This document shows, one piece after another, positions 45,546-54,822 of a stretch of 64,000 nt of DNA (its first letter is position 1; each line of letters starts with the position of its first letter). The position numbers and the translations under genes are program-made. The stretch is from Aurantiacibacter spongiae (GTDB lineage: Bacteria; Pseudomonadota; Alphaproteobacteria; Sphingomonadales; Sphingomonadaceae), in the NCBI RefSeq assembly GCF_003815535.1, contig NZ_RPFZ01000001.1:1302001-1366000 (forward strand). Direction: 5' to 3'. The notes below the pieces were generated by a model. That model did not search any database and had not been told where the DNA came from. It worked only from the letters and a program-made list of their open reading frames with translations.

Positions 45546-46976
45546 ATGAGCCACACATTCGACCCGACCGTACTGCGCGAATACGACATTCGCGGCATCA
45601 TCGGCGAAACACTCGGTCCCGACGATGCGCGCGCCATAGGCCGTGGCTTCGGCACGCTCATGCGCCGCGCGCTGGACGAAGAGAAGCGTCAGCCGATGGT
45701 CGCGGTCGGATATGACGGACGCGTCAGCTCGCCGGTGCTGGAGCACGCGCTGGTGGAAGGGCTGACCTCCTCCGGTTGCGACGTTCGCGCCATTGGCATG
45801 GGGCCTACTCCCATGCTGTATTTTGCCGAAGCGTCAGCCGAAGAGGTGGATGGCGGCATTCAGATAACTGGCAGCCACAATCCCGCCAATTACAATGGCT
45901 TCAAGTTGGTATTTCGCGGGCGCCCCTTCTTCGGGGACGACATCCAGACGCTCGGGCGGATGGCTGCGGAAGGGGACTGGGTCGACGGGTCCGGGACTGT
46001 CGAGAAAGTCGACATTCTCGAACAGTATGTGGAGCGTCTGCTGGTCGCACTCGACGGGATAGCGGAGGACAGGCTTACCGATATGCGCGTCGGCTGGGAT
46101 GCCGGAAACGGCGCCGCCGGCCCTGCTCTCGAGGCACTCGCCAAGCGATTGCCGGGAGAGCATCATCTGCTGTTTACCGAGGTCGACGGAAACTTTCCCA
46201 ATCATCATCCTGATCCCACTGTCGAGGCCAATCTCGAGGATCTGCGCGCGCTTGTCGCGGCGAAGTCGCTCGACTTCGGAGTGGCTTTCGACGGAGACGG
46301 CGACCGGATCGGGGCCGTCGACGGCGAAGGCCGGGTCATCTGGGGGGATCAGTTACTGATGATCTACGCCGAAGACCTCTTGGGAAGACTACCTAACGCC
46401 ACCGTCATCGCCGATGTGAAGGCGAGCCGCGCCCTGTTCGATACCGTGGCCGAGCATGGCGGCAAGCCGCTGATGTGGAAGACCGGCCATTCGCTGATTA
46501 AATCCAAAATGAAGGAAACTGGTTCGCCGCTGGCCGGCGAGATGTCGGGCCACGTCTTCTTCGCCGACGCGTATTACGGCTATGACGATGCGCTTTACGC
46601 CGGCGTCCGCCTGATCGCGGCCGCGGCGCGGCTGGGCAGGTCGGTCACGCAGTTGCGCGGCGACATGCCAGACATGATCAACACCCCGGAAATGCGCTTT
46701 CAGGTGGACGAAAGTCGGAAATTTGCTGCGATCGACGAAATTCGCAAAAGGATGAGTGGATCAGACGTGCCTGGCGATGTTCAGGTCGATGCGACCGACG
46801 GCGTGCGCGTGACGACGCCTGACGGGTGGTGGCTATTGCGTGCCTCGAACACTCAGGACGTGCTCGTGGCGCGGGCCGAGAGCGAGAGCGAGGAAGGTCT
46901 CGGCCGCTTGATGCAGCAGATCGACGAACAACTGGCCAAGTCCGGTCTTGAGCGTGGGGATCAGGCCTCCCACTGA
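45546..46976 (+). CDS. Phosphomannomutase/phosphoglucomutase
   Basis: A 476-residue alpha-D-phosphohexomutase that interconverts hexose 1- and 6-phosphates for polysaccharide and LPS precursors. The phosphoserine loop is ITGSHNPANYNGFK (S110), the metal loop is FDGDGDRIG, and the sugar-binding loop includes GEMSGHVFF. The C-terminal domain has LLRASNTQDVLVARAE, where Arg/Ser/Asn/Thr bind phosphate. The ATG at 45546 lies 13 bases after GGAG. Separated from the BON gene by a bidirectional terminator. Confidence 0.93.
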   Translation: MSHTFDPTVLREYDIRGIIGETLGPDDARAIGRGFGTLMRRALDEEKRQPMVAVGYDGRVSSPVLEHALVEGLTSSGCDVRAIGMGPTPMLYFAEASAEEVDGGIQITGSHNPANYNGFKLVFRGRPFFGDDIQTLGRMAAEGDWVDGSGTVEKVDILEQYVERLLVALDGIAEDRLTDMRVGWDAGNGAAGPALEALAKRLPGEHHLLFTEVDGNFPNHHPDPTVEANLEDLRALVAAKSLDFGVAFDGDGDRIGAVDGEGRVIWGDQLLMIYAEDLLGRLPNATVIADVKASRALFDTVAEHGGKPLMWKTGHSLIKSKMKETGSPLAGEMSGHVFFADAYYGYDDALYAGVRLIAAAARLGRSVTQLRGDMPDMINTPEMRFQVDESRKFAAIDEIRKRMSGSDVPGDVQVDATDGVRVTTPDGWWLLRASNTQDVLVARAESESEEGLGRLMQQIDEQLAKSGLERGDQASH

Positions 46977-46982
46977 CCTGAA

Positions 46983-47008
46983 AAGGGGCTCGCCGAGGCG
47001 AGCCCCTT
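46983..47008. terminator. Bidirectional hairpin terminator
   Basis: AAGGGGCTCGCC at 46983-46994 pairs with GGCGAGCCCCTT at 46997-47008 with almost no loop (a 12-base stem). On the minus strand UUUU follows (46981-46984), ending the BON gene. On the plus strand it ends the phosphohexomutase gene, with only two U. Confidence 0.8.
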
Positions 47009-47055
47009 CCGGCCGGACGATCCCGCGGGTTCGGAAACAATCCGGTTTCTCGTTA

Positions 47056-47889
47056 TCAGGCGAGCGATCCCTTGGTGCTGTCCGTATCACGGTCTTCGGC
47101 GTGTTCCTTCAGCCGCAAATTGTTCTGGACATGGCCGACGCCGGACAGATCATGCACGCAGTCTTCCGCGCGCCGCTTCTGCATCCTGTTGTCGACGGTG
47201 CCATCGAGGGTCACCTCGCCGCCCTCGACCGTGACGGTGATGTTGCGCGCGTCGACGCGTCGATCTTCTGTCAGACGATCGCAGCAGTCTTCGAGGATAC
47301 GTTCGTCCGAGCGGGTGTAGTTCGACGGGCCCCGTCCGCGATGGTCCATTTCCCGCCGCCGTTCGGCGTCTTCGTCCCCGAACCAGCTCGCGACCTCGTC
47401 GCCTGCCTTCTCGAAAAAGCCGCGATCACTGCGCCGGTCGCTGGCGTAATTTCCATACCCGGTCGAGCCGCCGGCAAATCCGCCACCGCGGTTCTCGCCA
47501 TAGGCCGGGCCGGATTCGGCTACGCCGCCATACTCGTCACCGCGGAAGCTGTTATGCGTTGCCCGGTTCTGGGGGCGGGGCTGCATGGAGCGGTTGCTGG
47601 CGCGGTCATAATCGTCGAGCGGATCGTATTCGGACTGCCGACCGCCGCGATAGTCGTAATCGCCCCGATAGGATGTTCCGCCTTCTAGCCGGCGTTGCCC
47701 GAATGTCGATTCCCGTCTGCGAGACGAGTCGCGATCGTCGCGAGTGAAACGCCCCTCGTCGAACTGCCTTTCGCGTGAGGACTGGAATTGTTCCGACTGC
47801 TGCGGGCGGTCGTCGTAATCGTCATAGCTGCCATAATCGCCGCGGTCTCGGCGGCGGTCGGCTCGATCGGTATCGTACTGGTCTGCCAT
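47056..47889 (-). CDS. BON-domain protein with disordered SWFGD region
   Basis: A 277-residue protein. Residues 1-190 are hydrophilic and rich in Asp, Arg, Tyr and Gly (RADRRRDRGDYGSYDDYDDR), predicted disordered. A FFEKAGDEVASWFGDEDAERRREMD motif follows near 165-190. The C-terminal BON domain (about 205-270, ITVTVEGGEVTLDGTVDNR) may bind phospholipid or other hydrophobic ligands. No signal peptide is present. AGGAGA lies before the ATG at 47889. Such proteins in sphingomonads are linked to stress by naming only. Confidence 0.82.
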   Translation of the reverse strand: MADQYDTDRADRRRDRGDYGSYDDYDDRPQQSEQFQSSRERQFDEGRFTRDDRDSSRRRESTFGQRRLEGGTSYRGDYDYRGGRQSEYDPLDDYDRASNRSMQPRPQNRATHNSFRGDEYGGVAESGPAYGENRGGGFAGGSTGYGNYASDRRSDRGFFEKAGDEVASWFGDEDAERRREMDHRGRGPSNYTRSDERILEDCCDRLTEDRRVDARNITVTVEGGEVTLDGTVDNRMQKRRAEDCVHDLSGVGHVQNNLRLKEHAEDRDTDSTKGSLA

Positions 47890-48145
47890 TTGGTGATCTC
47901 CTCTCCTGCCGGGTGGAATGGGTTGTGAAGCGTGGCAGGTAACGACTTCTTCTCGCACCGGACGGGTGGCGCGTCGTATATGGAAAACGCTTGGCACCAC
48001 GGCGCGGTTTCGGGCCTCAGCGCGGGAAAACACCGATCTGGCGCATCCAAACCTTTGTTAGAAAACATTATTCGGAGGGCGGCATGGCGCATTGCGAGGT
48101 CGGGCGAGAATCTGGCGATCCGCCTTCAAAGGAACCGCCATTCTC

Positions 48146-50647
48146 ATGGTTCGCTGTTGCAAGGTGATTGCACCGCCGAACATTCCCCCGGAGATCGCGG
48201 ACTGGTTCGCGTCGCGCGGCTGGCGTGTTCGTCGCCACCAGGCGGAGATGCTGGCGGCGTCCGACGCCGGAAAGCATGCCATGCTTGTCGCCGATACCGG
48301 AGCGGGCAAGACGCTGGCCGGTTTCCTGCCGACACTTGCCGCATTTTGCCCGTCGCGACTTGCGGGCAAGAAGGCGCCGCAGGGTCTGCATACGCTCTAC
48401 GTCTCGCCGCTGAAGGCGCTTGCGCACGACGTTCAGCGCAATCTCGTCGTCCCGGTCGAGGAGATGGGTCTCGACCTGCGGATCGAGACACGCAGCGGCG
48501 ATACCCCCTCCGACCGCAAGCGTCGCCAGCGCAGTCGGCCGCCCAACGTGCTGCTGACCACGCCCGAAAGCCTGTCGCTGCTGCTGAGCTTCCCGGACAG
48601 TCTCGATCTCTTCGCCGGATTGCGGCGGGTGGTGGTCGACGAGATCCACGCCTTCGCCACCCAGAAGCGCGGCGATCTGCTGGCACTCACCCTCGCGCGC
48701 CTTCAGGCGATAGCGCCCGACATGCAGCGGGCCGCCCTGTCGGCAACGGTGGCCGACCCTGAGGCCTTTCGCGCCTGGATCGCACCGTGGGGCGATCTGG
48801 ATGTGGTTGAGGTGATCACTGGTGAAGAAGCCGCGGAACCGGAGGTCGAAATCCTTCTGCCGATCGAGGAGCGTGTGCCCTGGGGCGGTCATGCCGCGAC
48901 CTGGTCCATCCCGCAACTCTACGAACGCATCCGCGACAATCGAACCACGCTGGTTTTCACCAATACCCGCTTCCTTGCCGAATACATCTTCCAGCACCTG
49001 TGGGACGCCAACGAGGACAATCTGCCGATTGGCATCCACCACGGTTCGCTCTCGAAGGAAGCGCGGCGCAAGGTGGAAGGGGCAATGGCGCGGGGAGAGC
49101 TACGTGCGCTGGTGGCCACCGCCAGTCTCGATCTTGGCGTGGACTGGGGGGATATCGACCTGGTAGTGCAGATGGGCGCGCCCAAGGGGTCGAGCCGGCT
49201 CCTGCAGCGCATCGGTCGCGCGAACCACAGGCTAGACCAGCCGAGCCGCGCTTTGCTGGTGCCGGGCAACCGGTTCGAGTTCCTCGAAGCGACAGCGGCG
49301 ATGGAGGCGGTCGAGGAAGGCAAGCGCGACGGCGAGGATTTCCGTCCCGGCGGGCTGGATGTGCTGGCCCAGCACGTGATATGCTGCGCCTGCGCCGCGC
49401 CGTTCGAAGAAGCCGCTCTGCTGAACGAGGTTCGCTCCTGCCTGCCTTATGCCTGGGTCGACGAGGCGACGTGGCAACGGGTGCTGCAATTCGTGGCAAC
49501 CGGTGGGTACGCCTTGCGCGCCTACGACAAGTTCAAGCGCATTACGCGTGACAATGACGGCGCGGGCGGGGGCACATGGCGCCTGACGCATCCCGAACAG
49601 GCGCAGCGCCACAGGATGAATGCCGGAATCATTCTCGACGCCGAAATGCTCGACGTGCGCTTTCGCAACGGTCGCTCGCTCGGACGGGTGGAGGAACGGT
49701 TCGCGGCGTCCCTTCGTACGGGAGACACATTCCAGTTCGCCGGGGTGAACGTGGAAGTCGAATCGCTGAAAGACATGGAGCTGATCGTGCGCGCCAGTTC
49801 CAAGGCGGCGATGATCCCTTCCTACGGCGGGCTGCGGCTGCCGCTGACCACTCACCTTGCCGACAGGGTGCGGGCCATGCTCGTCGACCGGACCGGCTGG
49901 GCGCGGTTTCCCGATGACGTGCGCGAGTGGCTGGAGGTGCAGGACTGGCGCAGCGAACTGCCAGGACCGGACAATCTGCTGGTGGAAAGCTTCCCTCACG
50001 GCGGGCGGGAATACACGGTCTATTACACTTTCGTCGGCTGGAACGCGAACCAGTCGCTCGGCATGCTGATCACCAAGCGGATGGAGGACATGGGGCTCCT
50101 GCCGGGCGGCTTCGTTGCCAACGACTACTCGCTGGCCGTCTGGGGCCTGAAGCCGGTGAACGATCCGCGCCCCCTGCTTTCGCCCGACATCCTGACCGAC
50201 GAATTCATCGACTGGGTGCAGGATTCGCACCTGCTGCGGCGTGCCTTCCGCGAGGTTGCGGTTATCGGCGGGCTGGTCGAGCGACAGCATCCCGGCCGGC
50301 GCAAGAGCGGCAAGCAGGTCACCTTCAGCACCGATCTCATCTACGATGTGCTGCGCAAGTATGAACCCGATCATGTGCTGATCGAGGCAGCGTGGGCGGA
50401 TGCGCGGGCGCGGATGACCGATATCGGGCGGTTGGGCGACCTTCTCGACAGCGCGGCGGAGCGGATGACCCATGTCGTGCTCGACCGGGTCAGTCCGCTG
50501 GCGGTCCCCGTGATGGTGATGATCGGGCGCGAGAGCGTGCCCCAGGGGGCACAGGACGACGAATTGCTGCTGGAGGCAGAAAGCCTCGCCAGCGCTGCCA
50601 TGCGCGGAGACGATCTTCCCGATCTCGCCACGATCGCCGGGGAATAG
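48146..50647 (+). CDS. Ligase-associated DNA-repair DEXH helicase (Lhr-like)
   Basis: An 833-residue SF2 helicase. Walker A is ADTGAGKTLAG (Lys55), the DEXH box is VVDEIH (155-158), motif III is LSAT, and motif VI is RLLQRIGRANH. A long C-terminal domain follows (FPHGGREYTVYYTFVGWNANQSLGML). It matches the TIGR04121 ligase-associated type, which usually sits with a ligase, an MBL exonuclease and a phosphoesterase. None of those partners is in the window. The ATG at 48146 fits the family start (IPPEIADWFASRGW); the upstream frame is unsupported. Confidence 0.9.
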   Translation: MVRCCKVIAPPNIPPEIADWFASRGWRVRRHQAEMLAASDAGKHAMLVADTGAGKTLAGFLPTLAAFCPSRLAGKKAPQGLHTLYVSPLKALAHDVQRNLVVPVEEMGLDLRIETRSGDTPSDRKRRQRSRPPNVLLTTPESLSLLLSFPDSLDLFAGLRRVVVDEIHAFATQKRGDLLALTLARLQAIAPDMQRAALSATVADPEAFRAWIAPWGDLDVVEVITGEEAAEPEVEILLPIEERVPWGGHAATWSIPQLYERIRDNRTTLVFTNTRFLAEYIFQHLWDANEDNLPIGIHHGSLSKEARRKVEGAMARGELRALVATASLDLGVDWGDIDLVVQMGAPKGSSRLLQRIGRANHRLDQPSRALLVPGNRFEFLEATAAMEAVEEGKRDGEDFRPGGLDVLAQHVICCACAAPFEEAALLNEVRSCLPYAWVDEATWQRVLQFVATGGYALRAYDKFKRITRDNDGAGGGTWRLTHPEQAQRHRMNAGIILDAEMLDVRFRNGRSLGRVEERFAASLRTGDTFQFAGVNVEVESLKDMELIVRASSKAAMIPSYGGLRLPLTTHLADRVRAMLVDRTGWARFPDDVREWLEVQDWRSELPGPDNLLVESFPHGGREYTVYYTFVGWNANQSLGMLITKRMEDMGLLPGGFVANDYSLAVWGLKPVNDPRPLLSPDILTDEFIDWVQDSHLLRRAFREVAVIGGLVERQHPGRRKSGKQVTFSTDLIYDVLRKYEPDHVLIEAAWADARARMTDIGRLGDLLDSAAERMTHVVLDRVSPLAVPVMVMIGRESVPQGAQDDELLLEAESLASAAMRGDDLPDLATIAGE

Positions 50648-50721
50648 CGATATCGCGCCTATCGGGGTTCAGGGCCGCAGCGCGGAACTGGCCGACCGGC
50701 GCGCGTCGGCGGCCGAACACG

Positions 50722-50754
50722 AAAAGGGCGGCCCGCAGCCGCCCTTCCCTTTTT
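50722..50754. terminator. Bidirectional terminator between the helicase and the exbD gene
   Basis: AAGGGCGGC at 50724-50732 pairs with GCCGCCCTT at 50738-50746 around a five-base loop. On the plus strand a run of T follows at 50750-50754, and on the minus strand UUUU follows (50722-50725). It lies between the convergent helicase and exbD ends. Confidence 0.85.
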
Positions 50755-50771
50755 CCCGATGGACGAAGCGC

Positions 50772-51209
50772 CTACTCGCCGGTGCCGAACTGACGATACT
50801 GGTCGTTGCCGACGAAGCCGAAGCGCGTGACGCCTGACGCCTTGATGATGTTGAGCACCTTGGCCGACAGGTCGTAGCTGGCATTCGCTTCCGGTTCGAA
50901 CTGCAATTCGGGCTCGACCGCGAAGGTCAGCGATTGCTGCAGGTTGGCCACCAGACCACCCTGGCTGATCGGCTCCCCGTTCCACAGGATCTCGTCATTG
51001 GGCGTGAGCACGATCTTGTTGGTGATCGGATCGACCTCGGGCTGGTTCTCGTTCTGGCTGGGAACCGGCAGGTCGATGTTCACCGCGTGGGTGGCGACCG
51101 GGATGGTGATGATGAACATGATGAGCAGCACGAGCAGGACGTCGATGAGCGGCGTCATGTTCATGTCCATCATCGGGGCGCCGTCGTCTGAGCCGCCTGA
51201 CATTGCCAT
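50772..51209 (-). CDS. exbD: ExbD/TolR-family proton-channel subunit (distal copy)
   Basis: A 145-residue protein with a single TM segment (PLIDVLLVLLIMFIITIPVA) carrying the proton-path Asp in MTPLIDVLLVLLIMF. The periplasmic part follows. It is one of two ExbD-like genes at the end of tonB-exbB-exbD-exbD and probably joins the ExbB complex that drives TonB. It may serve a distinct role such as Tol-like envelope work; this cannot be settled here. Confidence 0.9.
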   Translation of the reverse strand: MAMSGGSDDGAPMMDMNMTPLIDVLLVLLIMFIITIPVATHAVNIDLPVPSQNENQPEVDPITNKIVLTPNDEILWNGEPISQGGLVANLQQSLTFAVEPELQFEPEANASYDLSAKVLNIIKASGVTRFGFVGNDQYRQFGTGE

Positions 51210-51245
51210 GGTTGTTACTCCTGATACGTAATCGTTGCGGCGCGA

Positions 51246-51785
51246 TCAGCTGTTGGGATCGACCGGATTGGAAATGAAACCGATGGTCGGATAGCCGGCC
51301 GCCTGCACGTTGAAGATCGTGCCCGCGACGCAGCGCCACGGCACGTTGACGTCGCCGCGGATATGCACCTGCGGGATCTGCTCCGGATCCGCCATGATCG
51401 CTTCCGCCCCGCCGGCGCGCTGCACGATGGCATCGAGCCGCGCGAAGGCCTGGTCGTAGAGTTCCGTCGAATCGACCAGCGTCGTGTTGTTGAGGAACAC
51501 CCGGCATTCGCCATCGCGCGTGGGCCCGGTATAGTCCGTGCGCAAGGTGCTGGGGGTCCGGCCCTGCGCGTCGGTGGTCATCACCGTGATGAGCAGGTTT
51601 TCCACCTTGTCGTCCGATTCGGTGGATTCGAAGATCGGGATTTCCAGTTGCTCGACCGTCTGGATGGCCACGGGAACCGCGATCAGGAAGATGATCAGCA
51701 GAACCAGCATGACGTCCACCAGCGGGGTGGTGTTGATGTCGGACATCGGCGTTTCGCCGCCGTCTCCTCCCATCTGAATGGCCAT
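51246..51785 (-). CDS. exbD: ExbD/TolR-family proton-channel subunit (proximal copy)
   Basis: A 179-residue protein. The TM segment with the functional Asp is TTPLVDVMLVLLIIFLIAVPVA. The periplasmic part is longer than usual and contains two Cys (GECRVFL, VPWRCVAG) that may form a disulfide. It follows exbB by about 90 bases. With ExbB it converts proton flow into TonB energy. Confidence 0.9.
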   Translation of the reverse strand: MAIQMGGDGGETPMSDINTTPLVDVMLVLLIIFLIAVPVAIQTVEQLEIPIFESTESDDKVENLLITVMTTDAQGRTPSTLRTDYTGPTRDGECRVFLNNTTLVDSTELYDQAFARLDAIVQRAGGAEAIMADPEQIPQVHIRGDVNVPWRCVAGTIFNVQAAGYPTIGFISNPVDPNS

Positions 51786-51872
51786 AAGTCTCGTCCTATC
51801 TCGCGTATGGCTTAATCATGTGGCGGGTGCCCGCATGCGACGGCACCCGCCATAATCGTACGGCCCGTCGCC

Positions 51873-52733
51873 TCAGCTCTTGCGTGGCGGCGTGGTCGTG
51901 GTGGTGGTGGTGGTCGAACCCGCCGGACGCGCGGTGGTGGTGCCGCCCGTCGTGGTCGAGGTGGTCTTGGCAGTGGCCGGAGCGGACTTCGCCGCCGCAC
52001 CCGAGGTCTGGGTGGAATTCGAGGTCATCAGCGACGGCTTCACCGTGCCGTTCGAAGTGATGTTCGCCTGGAGATCGGTGCTGAAGCCCGACAGCATCGA
52101 GGCGATGCGACGGTTGCGCGACTGCAGGTAGTTGTAGGCGAACACGGCGGGCACCGCGACCAGCAGGCCGATGGCGGTCATGATGAGCGCCTCGCCCACC
52201 GGCCCGGCAACCTTGTCGATCGAGGCCGATCCCTGGATACCGATATTGATGAGCGCGCGGTAGATACCGATCACCGTGCCCAACAGGCCGACGAACGGCG
52301 CGGTCGCGCCGACGGTGGCGAGGAAGGGCAGGCCGCTGGCGAGCTTCGCGTTGATCGAGGCTTCCGAACGCGCGAGCGTCCCGTGCAGCCAGTCGTGCGA
52401 TTCGAGGTTGTCGCTCATCTTGTCGGATTCGTTGCCGGCACGAATGCCGTCATCGACGAGCTGCCGCCAGGCGCTGTTCTTGTCGAACTTGGTCGCGCCT
52501 TCCTTCAGCGATCCGGCCTTCCAGAACGCGGCGCGGTTGGAACGGTATTCCTTCATCACCTTGTTCTGTTCGATATATTTGGTGATCAGGATGTAGAACG
52601 ATCCGACGGACATGATGACGAGCACGGCAAGAATCGCCCAGGTGACGGGGCCACCCTCGACGATGGCCGGCACGAAGCCGAATTCGGTGGCGGGGGCTGC
52701 GTCGCCGGCCGCTGCAAGAATGTCGATAAGCAT
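51873..52733 (-). CDS. exbB: ExbB/TolQ/MotA-family proton-channel protein
   Basis: A 286-residue inner-membrane protein. Three TM segments are seen: WAILAVLVIMSVGSFYILIT, FLATVGATAPFVGLLGTVIGIYRAL and AVGEALIMTAIGLLVAVPAVFAYN. The central ATVGATAPFVGLLGTVIGI is the ExbB signature. The C-terminal 45 residues are a Thr/Ser/Ala-rich tail ending in TTTTTTTTPPRKS, unusual for ExbB. It lies 42 bases after tonB and forms the pentamer around the ExbD pair. Confidence 0.92.
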   Translation of the reverse strand: MLIDILAAAGDAAPATEFGFVPAIVEGGPVTWAILAVLVIMSVGSFYILITKYIEQNKVMKEYRSNRAAFWKAGSLKEGATKFDKNSAWRQLVDDGIRAGNESDKMSDNLESHDWLHGTLARSEASINAKLASGLPFLATVGATAPFVGLLGTVIGIYRALINIGIQGSASIDKVAGPVGEALIMTAIGLLVAVPAVFAYNYLQSRNRRIASMLSGFSTDLQANITSNGTVKPSLMTSNSTQTSGAAAKSAPATAKTTSTTTGGTTTARPAGSTTTTTTTTPPRKS

Positions 52734-52775
52734 GCGAGTAGTCCTCTTTGAATGAAACCGGAGGCTTGTGGGAGT

Positions 52776-53477
52776 TTACCTCGGGATGCGGTAAACGATA
52801 GATTGGGTAGTGGTCGACGAAATCGGATTGCCGGCATCGTTGAGCGCGGGCTCGTATCGAGCGTATCGCTCCATGCCGCGGCAGGCCGCGCTGTCCAGTT
52901 CGCTGGAACCGGACCCACCCGTCACGCTGCAACTTTGCACCCGACCGTTGGTACCGATGGTGATCCGCATCCGAACGGTACCCTCTTCCTCGCGGCGCAA
53001 CGCGCGCTGGGGGTAATCGTTCTGGATCTGGGCAGCCCAGCGACCCTGATTGTCCGGCCGCGCGGGACGAGCCTGCGACGGCGGCGGCGGCGGCGGCGGG
53101 GGCGGCGGAGCCGGCGGCGGCACGATGCGCGCGGGCGGGGCCGGCGGCGGCACGATCCGGACCGGCGGGGCCGGCGGCGGAATGTTCGGCTGCGTCCGGA
53201 TCTGCGGTGGCTGCGGCGCGATGTTCACCGGCGGCGGAGGCGCGACCGGCGGCGGAGGAGCCACGGGCTCGTCCGGCGGCGGGGGCGGCGGCTCTTCCTC
53301 AGGCTCTGGGGGCGGCGGTTCCTCGATATCCACGGTGGTGACGCGTTCCACCGCTTCCTTCACCGCCGAAATGGCGAGTCCGGAAATCAGCAGGTAGCCG
53401 ATACCGACGTGGATCAGGGCAACGATAATGATCGCGACGATGCGATTACCGCTTAATTCTTGGTCAGCGTAAGCCAT
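52776..53477 (-). CDS. tonB: TonB energy transducer
   Basis: A 233-residue protein. One TM segment lies at about 12-36 (RIVAIIIVALIHVGIGYLLI). A Pro-rich periplasmic spacer (about 50-145) has repeats of IVPPPAPPxR and runs of up to a dozen prolines. The C-terminal domain (about 150-233, QNDYPQRALRREEEGTVRMRITIG) contacts TonB boxes of outer-membrane receptors. It is first in the operon tonB-exbB-exbD-exbD. No receptor gene is nearby. Confidence 0.93.
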   Translation of the reverse strand: MAYADQELSGNRIVAIIIVALIHVGIGYLLISGLAISAVKEAVERVTTVDIEEPPPPEPEEEPPPPPPDEPVAPPPPVAPPPPVNIAPQPPQIRTQPNIPPPAPPVRIVPPPAPPARIVPPPAPPPPPPPPPPSQARPARPDNQGRWAAQIQNDYPQRALRREEEGTVRMRITIGTNGRVQSCSVTGGSGSSELDSAACRGMERYARYEPALNDAGNPISSTTTQSIVYRIPR

Positions 53478-53503
53478 CCAGTCCCTTCACTCCATTCTTC
53501 GTG

Positions 53504-53521
53504 TGCCAGGTTGCCCTGGCA
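53504..53521. repeat. Inverted repeat upstream of tonB
   Basis: TGCCAGG at 53504-53510 and CCTGGCA at 53515-53521 are perfect seven-base arms around TTGC. It is 27 bases before the tonB ATG. It could be an operator or a hairpin in the leader. No Fur-like site was recognised in the region. Confidence 0.5.
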
Positions 53522-53831
53522 TTTGCGACCGATCGGACAGGCATCCTGACAGCCGCAGCGAAATGTTGTCCAGCCCCAATTCCGTTCTGTCATAAATGAG
53601 CGGGGCGCGAAAACGTGCCACACTCGCAACAGCGGGTTATTTTCTGTCCGTCGGGACCGGATCGGCCGGCTCTTAACCATTGGGCAGGGATCGGGCAATC
53701 GCTTTATCTGTCGGGGCGTTTCCCGGTCCGGCAACGAAATCGGTGCGAAAAATCGGTGTACCGCCGCGTTTGATGGTCGTTCAGGACACCGAAACGCCGT
53801 CCGCGCATTGTCGCAGGCAGGAGGTCCGTTC
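53522..53831. other. Intergenic region between tonB and the lipoprotein gene
   Basis: About 310 bases with no gene that I can support. It is the divergent region from which both tonB (minus) and the lipoprotein gene (plus) are presumably transcribed. It is somewhat AT-richer around 53560-53660. No clean promoter hexamer pair was seen. Confidence 0.5.
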
Positions 53832-54731
53832 ATGTGCTCAGATCGTTTTTACCCGCTATTGCGTCGTCCGGCGCGGCTGGCGCTCGCCGGCGTCTGCGCC
53901 GGCCTGCTTGCCGCCTGCGCCACCCTGCCCGGCGGCGGCCGCGGGGACGACCTCGTTGCCGAACTGCCCGCCGGCGAAGCGCCGACCTATGTCGATCTCG
54001 TCGAGATGGCGATGGCGGCCGACACCGTCGCCATCGTCACGGTCGAGGATCAGATCGCCTTTCCGACGGAACGCGCGCCCGACGTTCCTTCGGACCGCGT
54101 ACGCCTGTACATCGAAGCACTGACCCGGAACCTTCTCGTCAGCCCCCGTGCCCTGGGCGAAACATTGACCTTCGTCGTCGACCGGGATCGCGACGCGGAT
54201 GGAGACCCGCCCTCGCTCGAACGCCGACCGTTCGTCGTGTTCGGCGATCTTTCCACGCGGTCTCCGGACGCCCTGCAATTGCTGTCCTCGCGCGCCATGA
54301 TACCGGCCGGACCGACGATCGAGAACCGCGTGCGCGCGGTGCTCACCCAGCTCGCCTCGGGCGACGTGCCGCCCGCCATTACGGGCGTCCGCGACGTCAT
54401 CTCGGTGCCGGGCAATCTCGCGGGCGAATCGGAAACGCAGATGTTCGTGGAAACCGAAACCGGCGCGCCAGTGTCCCTGTCGGTCATCCGTCGGCCGGGG
54501 ATGGACCCTGAGTGGGGTGTCTCGCTCGGTGAAATCGTCGACCAGTCCGCGACCGCACCCGAACCGGGAACGCTGACGTGGTACAGGTTCGCCTGTTCGC
54601 TGCCGCGGGAACTGCCGGCCGACGCCTTTCTCCAGACCGACCGGTCGCGCCAGGCTCAGGCGCGCGAGGATTACGCCTACGTTCTCGCCGATCTCGGCCC
54701 GTGCGAACGGCGTTTCACCGATCCGGGCTGA
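53832..54731 (+). CDS. Predicted lipoprotein of unknown function
   Basis: A 299-residue protein with lipobox LLAAC (Cys29) after LALAGVCAGLLAAC. The mature part has no family I recognise. It begins with YVDLVEMAMAADTVAIVTVEDQIAFPTE and contains YRFACSLPRELPADAFLQTD and LGPCERRF at the end. Alpha/beta composition is suggested. The ATG at 53832 suits the signal peptide. It precedes hom by about 90 bases but shares no obvious function. Confidence 0.75.
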   Translation: MCSDRFYPLLRRPARLALAGVCAGLLAACATLPGGGRGDDLVAELPAGEAPTYVDLVEMAMAADTVAIVTVEDQIAFPTERAPDVPSDRVRLYIEALTRNLLVSPRALGETLTFVVDRDRDADGDPPSLERRPFVVFGDLSTRSPDALQLLSSRAMIPAGPTIENRVRAVLTQLASGDVPPAITGVRDVISVPGNLAGESETQMFVETETGAPVSLSVIRRPGMDPEWGVSLGEIVDQSATAPEPGTLTWYRFACSLPRELPADAFLQTDRSRQAQAREDYAYVLADLGPCERRFTDPG

Positions 54732-54822
54732 CAGGTTTCGGCGACAAGGCACTGGCCATGCCCGGCAAGGACCATTACCCGCCTATCCCGCTTTTGATCG
54801 AACCAACGGGAGAAAACGGGGC

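Noticed and set aside
53430-53480. Fur-box-like AACGATAATGATCG near the tonB start
   Set aside because: It lies inside the tonB coding region and matches the Fur consensus only in part.
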